From: Firmicutes bacterium UBA3941
GTDB taxonomy: Bacteria; Bacillota; Clostridia; Caldicoprobacterales; UBA3941
Length of the DNA: 16,317 nucleotides
Direction of reading: 5' to 3'
NCBI GenBank assembly: GCA_002385665.1
Contig: DGDX01000030.1
Span: 2,455-18,771 of the forward strand
The position numbers and the translations under genes are program-made. Numbering within the stretch: the first letter of the stretch is position 1; each line of letters begins with the position of its first letter. Under the pieces are notes generated by a model. The model was not told the origin of the DNA. It did no database searches and was given only the letters and a program-made list of their open reading frames with translations. This document shows, piece by piece, positions 6,231-14,435 of this stretch.

Positions 6231-8312
6231 ATGAGCAAATTTGAACTATGGTTGGATGAAAGCGGAGATTTTGAAAGAGACAGCCTTGGCAAGGATTCCC
6301 CCTCCCTGGTAGGCGGTGTTTTGGTTCCACAAAATACACTCGATGAAAGAAAGGCACAGAGGATTTTGGATGGTAAGCCCATACATAGTACGGAGATAAG
6401 GGGTTCAGAGTATGGTGAAAAAGCCCTACCTGTATTGCAGAAAATAGTGGACAGCGGGGCCTCTCTGGTTATTTTTGAGAATAAGGAAAGGCTTGAAATT
6501 GTAGATGGGGACACTACCTATTTAAATATTCTGGCTGAAGGTGTAATGCAGCTTTTTCAGCAATTGATGACTGAATATCAAGATGTACATATTGATATTT
6601 ATGCCGCCAATAGAAGGAGCATGGCAAAAGATAGCAGAGATTTTCTAATTACTGATAGGGAGTACACTAAAAGGCTGGAGGAAAAAATTAGCCTGATAAC
6701 GGCCCGAAAATCCTTAAAGAAGGAGCATTTTAGTTGGACCTTCCGTCGGGGTTCTGCAAATAGGGATTTCCGATTGATGTTAGGGGATGTGGTATGTCAT
6801 TCCTGGTTCCGCAAAGCTTCCAGAAAGTTTAACAGTGAACAAAAGTCACAACTGGCCCAACTGTACCAGCCTAAATATATATTTTCCGTTATTGAGCATT
6901 CCACTCTATCATCTATAAAAGATGCCATAATAGAAGGGGATCTGGGCAAAGCCCTGTTTGAAATCATTACATCCGATGAATATATACGATTTAAAGATCG
7001 TTTTTTCGATACAATCTTCAATCATTTAAAATCCTACAATTACGAGACCCGGAAGATTCAACTGCTGGATATTACCAATAAAGTCAAGACATTAATAAGT
7101 ATAGACAGGGATTTATCCCGCTCTAAAAGGATTTTGATGCGAATCGAAGAGGACGTACTACCTGAAATGAGGATTAGAAATATAGGAGTTGACACCTTTG
7201 CCTTTGATATCTATTTTCTTATGCTGACTGTAGCAACACATCAGGGGGATATCATAGGCGCCGGTGAAATCATAGACAAATGTCAAAAGGCCCTCTTAGA
7301 GATAGATGAGATGTGGAATCGTGTGAGCTATTATTTTGATTACAGCATCCGCAAGGGTATCCATCTAATGAATATATATGATTATCAAGGTGTAATTTCA
7401 GCTATGAACAGGCTAGAAAATCTACTGGATGAGACCCTCGGGCTTTTTGAGCTAGCAGATGGGCTAAATGAAATATGCGATAGTGTCCAATCCAATGCTA
7501 AGGGTAAGGTGATGGGTACACGCCTCCAGGCATATACTTTTTTGGGTAGAACCGATCCTAAAAACCTGGAGAAGGCAAGGGCAGATTCGGATCTCGCCAT
7601 CAAAGAGTTTACCGCCGACAGCGATAAAAAAAGGCAATACCAATATAGGTGTCAGATTGAAAATGAAGCGGAAAACTACAAGGAAGCCCTGCTCTGGCTG
7701 GGTAAGTCCTTTGATATATTAGGTAACACGGCGGATATGGATAAATTCTTGAATGATTTAGCTGCCAGCATATATGATTCTAATACATCGGATTTTTCCT
7801 TTGGAGCTATGCATTTCACCAATATAATGGCAGAGACTGCCCTTCACGGTAAAAATGATTTGGCAAGTTCCTTGTATAACGCCTGGACAAAAGCACAACT
7901 GGAGAAGCATCCTATTTTATTAACAGAAGCTAAACAACATCCCTTCCAAATCATCTACAGGAATTTGGGTCGGACTCTAATACATTTGGGAAGTGAAAAA
8001 GCTGCTTTAGAAAAGTACGATAAGGCCTTTGAAATATGCCTTGAAAATCGTCACAACCTGACCCTTTATTCCATTGGATTGGGTATTTTAGCAGAAAAGG
8101 TGGCCATGCTTTACCGGTTTGGCAATTCAAAGGAGGCAAACCGCCAAATGCAGAGCCTGAAAAGGACTTATGCGAGATTTATGGAAGAAAGATTGCCGTC
8201 GGAAATGAAAGAATATTTCAGGTACTGGGAACAGGTTAATATCTCCGAAAACCTGGACGATGAACAATGTGGACGTCTGTTACTGAGGCTTGCAAGACAG
8301 ATACCATATTAA
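6231..8312 (+). CDS. DUF3800 nuclease-like domain fused to a helical/TPR-like region
   Basis: The 693-residue protein starts with FELWLDESGD (D9, E10, D13), the hallmark first strand and acidic cluster of DUF3800, a family with a predicted RNase H-like fold. Further expected elements are GGVLV (28-32), the H52/E55 pair in IHSTEIRG, VHIDIYAANR (119-128) and the late acidic position D186 in LMLGDVVCHSWF. Together these make a plausible metal-binding site. From about residue 220 the rest is almost all helical. Segments near 430-490 and 575-660 (for example SEKAALEKYDKAFEICLE) look like TPR-type repeats for binding a partner or ligand. Most DUF3800 proteins are only about 200-300 residues, so the extension is unusual. 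ATG follows AAAGGAGGAG at a good distance. It is the first gene of a plus-strand block and is followed after 67 bp by the DUF4145/STAND-like gene. Nuclease activity and a defence role are inference. Confidence 0.75.
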   Translation: MSKFELWLDESGDFERDSLGKDSPSLVGGVLVPQNTLDERKAQRILDGKPIHSTEIRGSEYGEKALPVLQKIVDSGASLVIFENKERLEIVDGDTTYLNILAEGVMQLFQQLMTEYQDVHIDIYAANRRSMAKDSRDFLITDREYTKRLEEKISLITARKSLKKEHFSWTFRRGSANRDFRLMLGDVVCHSWFRKASRKFNSEQKSQLAQLYQPKYIFSVIEHSTLSSIKDAIIEGDLGKALFEIITSDEYIRFKDRFFDTIFNHLKSYNYETRKIQLLDITNKVKTLISIDRDLSRSKRILMRIEEDVLPEMRIRNIGVDTFAFDIYFLMLTVATHQGDIIGAGEIIDKCQKALLEIDEMWNRVSYYFDYSIRKGIHLMNIYDYQGVISAMNRLENLLDETLGLFELADGLNEICDSVQSNAKGKVMGTRLQAYTFLGRTDPKNLEKARADSDLAIKEFTADSDKKRQYQYRCQIENEAENYKEALLWLGKSFDILGNTADMDKFLNDLAASIYDSNTSDFSFGAMHFTNIMAETALHGKNDLASSLYNAWTKAQLEKHPILLTEAKQHPFQIIYRNLGRTLIHLGSEKAALEKYDKAFEICLENRHNLTLYSIGLGILAEKVAMLYRFGNSKEANRQMQSLKRTYARFMEERLPSEMKEYFRYWEQVNISENLDDEQCGRLLLRLARQIPY

Positions 8313-8379
8313 TACGGCTTTTACTATTCCATATCCATATGAACGATATATCCAATTTTAATAGAAAGGTTATAAGAAG

Positions 8380-10914
8380 TTGAAAAATCTCAAACTTAAA
8401 TGTAGGGAGATAGAGAAAAGCTGCGACTTTTTGACAAACGAGCTGACCCTTGCTGCAAATTCCATATTTGACGATCCAAAGAATACTCTAACCAAGGCCC
8501 GAATTGTACTGGAGATGATAGTTTACCAGTTATATAGGATAGAGTTAAAGGGGGAACCCTTGGGGAAAAAGGGTGGGCGAAAATCCTTAGGCGATATTCT
8601 TATGGACAAGGAATTCCAAAGCATAATAGATGAACGCATGTGTAGTCGTATGTTTTTAGTAAAAAACTTTGGAAATATGGGCCCACACCCGAAAAAGGAG
8701 GATACGTTAATTAACGCAAAGGATGCATGGTTGGTCTTGGACACCATCGCAGATATAACTATCTGGTATATGGAAAAATACCAAGGAAAACATGGATTTA
8801 GCCAATCTATAGAGGGAAGGATACAAGACTATTCAGAGGTATACAACCTTGAAAGTATCGAATTGTTACAGAAAGAAATCTTAGATTTAGATATAGATGA
8901 TGTAGATAATGCGGATGAGGTAGACCGTGTAATAGACAGGGATATAATACTTTCACCTAACTTGGAAGATACTGTACAACATGACATCTTATTAAAGAAC
9001 TTCCCAATCTTGGAAAAGTATCAGAAGCTGGCCCAGGTAAACATCACCAATGAAATAAAGTTAAATAAAATCTCCTATGCCGAAATCGAAAAGGTTGTGA
9101 ATATCTATATTAATATGCCCTATTACGAAGACGCCAAGTCCGTCCTTTATAGCCATCATTTACTGATACTGAAGAGTAATAAGAAATCGGGACGCTTCAC
9201 ATCTGCAATACACCTATTGCAGAATGTTGGAGTTGAACAAATTGTAGAGATTTGCGTTTCCGATATTGTACCTGAGCCTGGCCTATTAAATTATTTAGAT
9301 TTCTCCCCTAATACGGGATACATATTACAAAATTATTCCTTTTCAGTGGACAGCCCTATAATAGAGGAGCTTGCATATCGAATGAAGGGTATGAATTCGT
9401 ATCTCGTATTTACAACGTCGGATAATGATATAAGCGAGGGGTTATTGGATGCTTATTGTGTCCCTTGCCCTATGCCTAAAGATAGATTTGGAATGCTTAT
9501 CAATAATATATGGTATCAAGCAAGAACACAACAGGAATTCGAAACAATTAAAGATATTATTGATAACCCGGATTTTAGGAGATTTACCTACCATAACCTC
9601 CTATACCCATATGAGATAGATTATATTATTAAAAAGGCTACTACATATAAGGATTGGTATCACATAGAGGATTACTTTCCATCGGGGGTTCAGCTGCAGA
9701 TAAAAAAGTGGTTCCAGGAACAGCATACCTTGGATGATACTTGTCTATTCATTGCTTTGGCCTTGTTCAATAAGTCAGGATACAGCCTTGTTATAGAAGC
9801 CGCTAATCACTTAAAAAATTTCATGCTTGAGTATTATCCCGATATTATTGCAACAGGAGGGCTAGACTTAAGCAAAACAAAAGAGCAAATTCTGGATAAA
9901 ATCAGAGCGAAATCCTTTTTAAGTAGCAGAAACACCGAATATGGGATGATCACCGAGGAGTGTATTGCTTTTAAGAATGAAGAGTATCCTGGCGCTATAC
10001 TTGAATATATACAATTTCAGGCTCACAACTTGTACAAACCCTTAATTGTTTGGCTAAAGAGCTATTTATCAAATAATCGAAGGAAACTTGGGGATAAAAT
10101 CCCTGCCATTGTAGCCTATATGGCAAAGAATGATTTTGAAATTATTAAGGATGAATTCATACAAGAATGGGCAGTCTCCAGGGATTATTACCTCCGTCTA
10201 ATGGTAGCCGGAGTTTTAGATATTCTTTCCAGGGATAAGGATGTAGTAGAAAAAATTCATAGCCTGATTCACCACTGGGCTAGTCTGGGCAATAATCGCT
10301 ATTTGGGGTGGATAGCTGCTTTTGCCTATGGAAATACTTTGGGGATAAACTACCCAAAAAGTGCTGTAAAAGATTTATATTATATGTTAACCTGCTCCCA
10401 TTTGAATCTCTACAGGACTATCAGTATTTCATTACAGAAGCTATTTCGGTATGGTTATTTTGATAATCGTTTTTATAGATATGTATTACATACCTTGCTT
10501 TTATGGATACAAGATGCGGAAGAACATAGGAAACAAGCACAGGGTATAGATGTCTTTTTAGATCTATGCAGCATTTCCATTAATGCCGGTGACCAATCAG
10601 AGAGGATATGGGTAATTATGGATGCAATGAAAAGTAGTCAGCTAAGACAAGATTATCTTACACCCTTGATTGTATATGCCCTGAAAAATGTGCATACCCG
10701 AATTAAGACAAAGGATACTTTGAAATCCTGGTTTATACAAGCTGAAAAAAACGAAGAAATAAAAATGATTCTAATAAGGCTTATTCTAGGTGTTTACAAC
10801 ATCAGTGATCCCTACAATAAAATGAGATTATTTAAGCTTATTCAAGAACTAGCACAGGCAAAGGAACCAGGAAACAAAATAGCTGCGGACACCCTGCAAT
10901 ACTTTATATATTGA
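8380..10914 (+). CDS. DUF4145 (HEPN-type) protein with degenerate STAND-like P-loop and helical repeats
   Basis: This 844-residue protein starts at TTG 8380, with GAAAGG 10 nt upstream; no ATG lies near. Residues 1-135 resemble DUF4145, a HEPN-superfamily domain: LTKARIVLEMIVYQLYR, then KSLGDIL, then VKNFGNMGPH (95-104), where related domains usually have R..GN.(A)H. Arg is replaced by Lys, which argues against an RNase centre. Residues 260-350 have the rhythm of a STAND-type NTPase: strand LLIL then KSNKKSGRFTSAIHLL (265-280) in place of GxxGxGKT, YILQNYSF (314-321) in place of Walker B, and SYLVFTTSDN (340-349). The P-loop glycines and lysine are largely lost, so nucleotide hydrolysis is unlikely. 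Residues 540-844 look like HEAT-type helical repeats. It is probably co-transcribed with the DUF3800 gene. The domain calls rest on pattern only. Function is unknown; a sensor or scaffold role is a guess. Confidence 0.65.
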   Translation: MKNLKLKCREIEKSCDFLTNELTLAANSIFDDPKNTLTKARIVLEMIVYQLYRIELKGEPLGKKGGRKSLGDILMDKEFQSIIDERMCSRMFLVKNFGNMGPHPKKEDTLINAKDAWLVLDTIADITIWYMEKYQGKHGFSQSIEGRIQDYSEVYNLESIELLQKEILDLDIDDVDNADEVDRVIDRDIILSPNLEDTVQHDILLKNFPILEKYQKLAQVNITNEIKLNKISYAEIEKVVNIYINMPYYEDAKSVLYSHHLLILKSNKKSGRFTSAIHLLQNVGVEQIVEICVSDIVPEPGLLNYLDFSPNTGYILQNYSFSVDSPIIEELAYRMKGMNSYLVFTTSDNDISEGLLDAYCVPCPMPKDRFGMLINNIWYQARTQQEFETIKDIIDNPDFRRFTYHNLLYPYEIDYIIKKATTYKDWYHIEDYFPSGVQLQIKKWFQEQHTLDDTCLFIALALFNKSGYSLVIEAANHLKNFMLEYYPDIIATGGLDLSKTKEQILDKIRAKSFLSSRNTEYGMITEECIAFKNEEYPGAILEYIQFQAHNLYKPLIVWLKSYLSNNRRKLGDKIPAIVAYMAKNDFEIIKDEFIQEWAVSRDYYLRLMVAGVLDILSRDKDVVEKIHSLIHHWASLGNNRYLGWIAAFAYGNTLGINYPKSAVKDLYYMLTCSHLNLYRTISISLQKLFRYGYFDNRFYRYVLHTLLLWIQDAEEHRKQAQGIDVFLDLCSISINAGDQSERIWVIMDAMKSSQLRQDYLTPLIVYALKNVHTRIKTKDTLKSWFIQAEKNEEIKMILIRLILGVYNISDPYNKMRLFKLIQELAQAKEPGNKIAADTLQYFIY

Positions 10915-10976
10915 ACAACGCATTGGGCTAGTTAATAATTCATATGATGGTCATAATGTTCATTTCGGCATCGATT

Positions 10977-11005
10977 TTGAAAAATTAGGGCTTATCCCAT
11001 ATAAA
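10977..11005 (+). promoter_or_regulatory. Internal promoter for the SPFH and membrane genes
   Basis: TTGAAA (10977-10982) and TATAAA (11000-11005) are 17 nt apart, a good sigma-A match, with a predicted start near 11012 and a leader of about 87 nt before the SPFH gene. CTTATCCC (10991-10998) inside the spacer is the exact complement of GGGATAAG (11044-11051) downstream of the start, so the pair could be operator half-sites or an RNA stem. Confidence 0.6.
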
Positions 11006-11098
11006 AACCTATCATATTAAGAAGTTTCATTAACCCAACTAGCGGGATAAGTTAATTATGATAATTTAATAGTCTAAGGTTAAAAAAGGAGGATTAGA

Positions 11099-12112
11099 AT
11101 GACTAACAATTTAAAACCCATACTGGAAAAGAGACCTTTCAAACGTCTCAGTCTATTTTCGAAAAAGCCTATTACCACCCCTGGTACTGCTATCGTTTAC
11201 AGAGGTGAGCGAGATTTATATGTAGTTACGACCGAGAGCAATCCATTGACCCGTGGTGAGCTAGCTTCAAATAAGTTCTTGGAGTACTACATAGTGGATA
11301 TACAAGATAAAATCCTGTCCATAAATAATGAATATCCAAGCAGTTCCATTGTAGATATGTTCGGTGTGGATTTGGAAGCTAAAATTGGAATAAGCGATCC
11401 TGTTGCTATAATCAAAAATGGGATCGACGATCTAGGTACGCTTTTCCAACAGGTTGTACATAAGAGGATCAGAAAAATCGCCACGCAATACAGCATCAAT
11501 GAAAGGGAAATATTTAAGGAAGAACTAAACTCTCCAGAGCTATACCAGGAGTTCTCCAATCAACTTCAAGAGTATGGAGTTACCTTAAAGTATATGGACA
11601 TTGATGTACAACTAAGTGAAGAAGAATTAGAGCGTCTAAGGTTGGAAAGGGAAGCAGAACTTCTACAGTTGAAAAACCAAATCCGTTTACAAACCGAAAC
11701 CTCGACTATAGAGACTGACTATGAACTGGAGAGGATCCGGGAAGAGAAGGAGCAGGATCTAAAAAAATTACGCGATAAAGAGGAAAGACAAGCTATGGAG
11801 GAAGCTTTGGCATATTGGAGAAATGGTGATTTAAACGGAATGCGCCTGATACTACTTCGTCATGAAGGACTATTAGACCGTCTAAACGCATTAATTGAGC
11901 AAATCATGAGAGAAAACAGGGAAAAACGCGCCGAAATGTTGGAATTTATGAAAACGGCTACAGAAATGAATTTAGTGGACAGGGATGAAGCCTTCCACTC
12001 AATTATAAATCAATTTGGATCAAAAAAATTAGGCGCAGAACAGTTAATATCCGGGGATTCTAAACCCCATCAATTACCCAAAGTGGATTTAAGTATGTTG
12101 GACGAAGATTAA
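11099..12112 (+). CDS. SPFH/band-7 domain protein with coiled coil, no membrane anchor
   Basis: The 337-residue protein has an SPFH (stomatin/prohibitin-type) core at about 20-185. Landmarks are the early strands GTAIVYRGERDLYVV, the DPVAIIKNGI segment, IRKIATQYSINERE, and EYGVTLKYMDIDVQLSEEE, corresponding to the usual GI.+..v.I....P stretch. It is followed by a highly charged coiled coil (about 172-245) and a second helical part (about 250-310). SPFH proteins usually oligomerise on membranes, but no N-terminal hydrophobic segment is seen. It may therefore be recruited by the small membrane protein encoded 22 bp downstream. ATG follows AAAAAAGGAGG at 6 nt, the best ribosome site in the block. 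Its own promoter suggests higher or separate expression from the two genes upstream. Its role here is unknown; scaffold of a membrane-associated complex is inferred. Confidence 0.75.
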   Translation: MTNNLKPILEKRPFKRLSLFSKKPITTPGTAIVYRGERDLYVVTTESNPLTRGELASNKFLEYYIVDIQDKILSINNEYPSSSIVDMFGVDLEAKIGISDPVAIIKNGIDDLGTLFQQVVHKRIRKIATQYSINEREIFKEELNSPELYQEFSNQLQEYGVTLKYMDIDVQLSEEELERLRLEREAELLQLKNQIRLQTETSTIETDYELERIREEKEQDLKKLRDKEERQAMEEALAYWRNGDLNGMRLILLRHEGLLDRLNALIEQIMRENREKRAEMLEFMKTATEMNLVDRDEAFHSIINQFGSKKLGAEQLISGDSKPHQLPKVDLSMLDED

Positions 12113-12134
12113 CTTTTTTGGGGTGGATGCAGCA

Positions 12135-12653
12135 ATGAACGTAATACAAAACTTTTTGGGAGAAATACTTACATTTAGTTATGCCTATTTAGGCCAAAAG
12201 ATGACCTACCTGGTATGTTTCGGTATCCTTTTTCATCTAATTATTATGAGTATCTATAGAATACTTCCGGGAATTATGCCCCATTTAAACAATTTGATTT
12301 TAAGAATATTTAATCTCGTTTTCACCATTATACTGACAGTACAGGCGGAGATTACCATATATAAGAGAAAAAAAGGTGTTGATCCTTCAATATTGGAGCA
12401 TAAGATAGGAGACGCCTTTTCTTCGATTCTGATCATTATCAAAACCTTTCAAGATAAGGTTCTTTATTATTCAAGAATCATTAATAGAAAAAAGGCATAT
12501 AATGGATTCACAATCGCTATCTTAGTCATATGTTTAGCCATATTGTATACTGAACCATCGGCGCTGGGGTTTTATTTTAAGAGTTATCTAAAATACGAAC
12601 AATGGGCATTAAAAAATATCGGTGTACAAGAAACATTTCTTAATTATAGGTGA
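12135..12653 (+). CDS. Small membrane protein with three predicted helices, unknown function
   Basis: No family is recognised. About 172 residues, with hydrophobic segments at about 22-45, 53-73 and 122-140. Between the second and third lies a basic/amphipathic cytoplasmic-looking stretch (KRKKG, later RIINRKK), which by the positive-inside rule places that loop in the cytoplasm. ATG at 12135 is chosen because GGGGTGG lies about 8 nt upstream; a GTG at 12123 is in frame and would add four residues. It follows the SPFH gene by 22 bp and ends 30 bp before a hairpin followed by a T-rich tail. Its position suggests that it anchors the SPFH protein, which lacks a membrane segment, but this is inference. 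Confidence 0.65.
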   Translation: MNVIQNFLGEILTFSYAYLGQKMTYLVCFGILFHLIIMSIYRILPGIMPHLNNLILRIFNLVFTIILTVQAEITIYKRKKGVDPSILEHKIGDAFSSILIIIKTFQDKVLYYSRIINRKKAYNGFTIAILVICLAILYTEPSALGFYFKSYLKYEQWALKNIGVQETFLNYR

Positions 12654-12682
12654 CTGTAACAAATAAGTGGCAAGTGTGACAG

Positions 12683-12713
12683 GTGACAAATGAGGATGTT
12701 CCTTGTTTGTCAC
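12683..12713. repeat. REP-like palindrome, probable terminator of the plus-strand block
   Basis: GTGACAAA (12683-12690) and TTTGTCAC (12706-12713) are perfect inverse complements, and inside them AGGA (12693-12696) pairs with TCCT (12700-12703), leaving only a TG/TG mismatch between. The hairpin is followed by TTTTATATTTTATA on the plus strand and so could end transcription of the membrane-protein gene. Read on the minus strand, its core AAGGAACATCC resembles the AGGAACGTCCCC element at 6058-6084. Confidence 0.6.
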
Positions 12714-12757
12714 TTTTATATTTTATATACGGATATACTTCACAATTAGGAATAATA

Positions 12758-12797
12758 AAACCGCTTGAAGATCATCAGTAATGATTTCAAGCGGTTT
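12758..12797 (-). terminator. Rho-independent terminator after tRNA-Ala
   Basis: AAACCGCTTGAA (12758-12769) pairs perfectly with TTCAAGCGGTTT (12786-12797). The stem is extended by ATCAT/ATGAT after one bulged base and has a CAGTA loop. On the minus strand it is followed by TTTTATTATT, fitting termination of the tRNA transcript just below its CCA end. The plus-strand tail is weaker but could also terminate. Confidence 0.8.
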
Positions 12798-12800
12798 GTT

Positions 12801-12876
12801 TGGTGGAGATAAGGGGACTTGAACCCCTGACCTCTTGACTGCCAGTCAAGCGCTCTCCCAACTGAGCTATACCCCC
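12801..12876 (-). tRNA. tRNA-Ala (anticodon GGC)
   Basis: A full 76-nt cloverleaf with encoded CCA. The acceptor GGGGGTA pairs with TATCTCC and includes the G3:U70 wobble that marks alanine tRNAs. The D arm is GCTC AGTTGGGA GAGC. The anticodon arm CTTGA-CTGGCAG-TCAAG gives GGC, reading GCC/GCU, and the T arm is AGGGG TTCAAGT CCCCT. It has its own promoter and terminator. Its 3' end points toward the plus-strand accessory block, the side where integrating elements commonly insert, but no duplicated 3' fragment was seen at the block's other side. Confidence 0.95.
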
Positions 12877-12908
12877 ATAGATTATGTCCATTTCTGTCAC
12901 CAAATGAT

Positions 12909-12937
12909 ATTATAACCTATGGAGGTATATTTGTAAA
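12909..12937 (-). promoter_or_regulatory. Sigma-A promoter of tRNA-Ala
   Basis: On the minus strand TTTACA (12932-12937) and TATAAT (12909-12914) are spaced by 17 nt. Predicted start is near 12902, about 26 nt before the mature tRNA. It lies in the 85 bp between the end of proS and the tRNA, so the tRNA need not depend on read-through from proS. Confidence 0.8.
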
Positions 12938-12961
12938 GGGGTATTTTATTGCTATATTCTA

Positions 12962-14407
12962 TCAATAGGCCCTGGCGAAATATACCATATGCTTGGCTTC
13001 CTCACCGCAACAGATGCAATGATCAGCCAGTTTCTCCTGCTCAAAAGGTATACACCTGGCTGTCAAGCTAAACTCATCCTTTATCCGATCCTCACAGCCA
13101 ACATCTCCGCACCACATGGCCTTTATAAATCCCTTTCGGGTTTCTACGATATCCTTGAACTCATCCATGTCATGGGCAACGTGGGTATTCTCCTCCCTCA
13201 TGGTAAGAGCCTTGTCATACAGTCCCTTATGGATTTCCTCTAGCATATTGTGAATCGTGTCCGTAAGCTCTTCTACGGGTACAAAGGTTTTCTCATGATT
13301 GTCCCTCCGAACCAGGACGACTTGATTCTTTTCCACATCCCTGGGCCCGATTTCCAAACGAATGGGCACACCCTTCATTTCCCATTCGTTGAATTTCCAT
13401 CCGGCACTCTGTGTGTCCCTATCATCCAATTCAACCCTGAAGCCCGCAGCCTTTAAACCTTCATATATAGCCTCTGCTTTATCCAATACCCCTTCTTTAT
13501 GAAAAGCAATGGGTACCATAATAACCTGTATCGGGGCTACTTTTGGTGGTAGCACCAATCCCCTTTCATCACCATGGACCATTATTATAGCGCCTATCAG
13601 CCTGGTGGTAACTCCCCAGGAAGTCTGCCAAACATGCTTGCGCTGCCCGTCCCTGTCCAAATATCCGATATCAAATACCTTGGCAAAATGTTGGCCCAGG
13701 TTATGGGAAGTTCCAGCCTGAAGGGCCTGGCCGTCCTGCATCAAGGCTTCTATGGTATAGGTACTCATGGCACCGGCAAACTTTTCCTTCTCTGTCTTTT
13801 TCCCTGCTACCATGGGGATTGCCAGTACATTCTCTGAAAACTCCCTATATACGTTTAGCATTTTCATGGTTTCCTCTTGGGCTTCTTCCTCTGTAGCATG
13901 GGCTGTATGACCTTCCTGCCATAGGAATTCCAATGTCCTTAAAAACGGCCTGGTTGTTTTTTCCCAACGCACTACATTGCACCATTGATTATATAGAACC
14001 GGAAGATCCCTGTAGGATTGAATCCATTTTGCATACATAGAGCAGATAATGGTCTCGGAAGTAGGGCGGACCGCCAACCGTTCCGTCAGTTCCTCGCCCC
14101 CGCCATGGGTTACCCAAGCCACCTCCGGGGCAAATCCCTCCACATGGTCTACCTCTTTTTGAAGCAGACTCTCTGGGATAAATAGGGGAAAATAAGCATT
14201 CTTATGTCCTGTGGCTTTAAACCTATTGTCCAATTCCCGCTGGATGTTTTCCCAAATTCCGTATCCATACGGTTTTATCACCATGGACCCCCTAACAGGA
14301 GAATAATCAACTAAATCGGTTTTTAAGATGATATCGGTATACCATTTAGAAAAATCCTCTTCCCTGGATGTAATATGGGCAACGAATTCTTGCTTATTCT
14401 TGCTCAT
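12962..14407 (-). CDS. proS: Prolyl-tRNA synthetase, short archaeal/eukaryote-type (ProS type 3)
   Basis: This cytoplasmic class II synthetase charges tRNA-Pro with proline. It has 481 residues and lacks the large editing insertion of the approximately 570-residue bacterial type. Visible landmarks are [16 protein letters not shown] near the start, [15 protein letters not shown], motif 2 with [21 protein letters not shown], the [10 protein letters not shown] segment that contacts proline, and [21 protein letters not shown] near motif 3. The C-terminal domain has a Cys set (MWCGDVGCE, then CIPF, then CICCG) fitting the zinc-binding fold of this subtype, and ends in ARAY with the conserved terminal tyrosine. 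ATG at 14407 is chosen, with GGGAGG 8 nt upstream; a TTG one codon earlier is less likely. A T-box leader controls it. Confidence 0.96.
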   Translation of the reverse strand: MSKNKQEFVAHITSREEDFSKWYTDIILKTDLVDYSPVRGSMVIKPYGYGIWENIQRELDNRFKATGHKNAYFPLFIPESLLQKEVDHVEGFAPEVAWVTHGGGEELTERLAVRPTSETIICSMYAKWIQSYRDLPVLYNQWCNVVRWEKTTRPFLRTLEFLWQEGHTAHATEEEAQEETMKMLNVYREFSENVLAIPMVAGKKTEKEKFAGAMSTYTIEALMQDGQALQAGTSHNLGQHFAKVFDIGYLDRDGQRKHVWQTSWGVTTRLIGAIIMVHGDERGLVLPPKVAPIQVIMVPIAFHKEGVLDKAEAIYEGLKAAGFRVELDDRDTQSAGWKFNEWEMKGVPIRLEIGPRDVEKNQVVLVRRDNHEKTFVPVEELTDTIHNMLEEIHKGLYDKALTMREENTHVAHDMDEFKDIVETRKGFIKAMWCGDVGCEDRIKDEFSLTARCIPFEQEKLADHCICCGEEAKHMVYFARAY

Positions 14408-14435
14408 CAAGTTTACCTCCCTAATATTTCCATAT

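Noticed and set aside
6085..12682. att-type direct repeats, integrase or transposase genes around the accessory block.
   Set aside because: No tyrosine or serine recombinase or DDE transposase protein is encoded in the window, and no copy of the tRNA-Ala 3' end was seen at the left edge.
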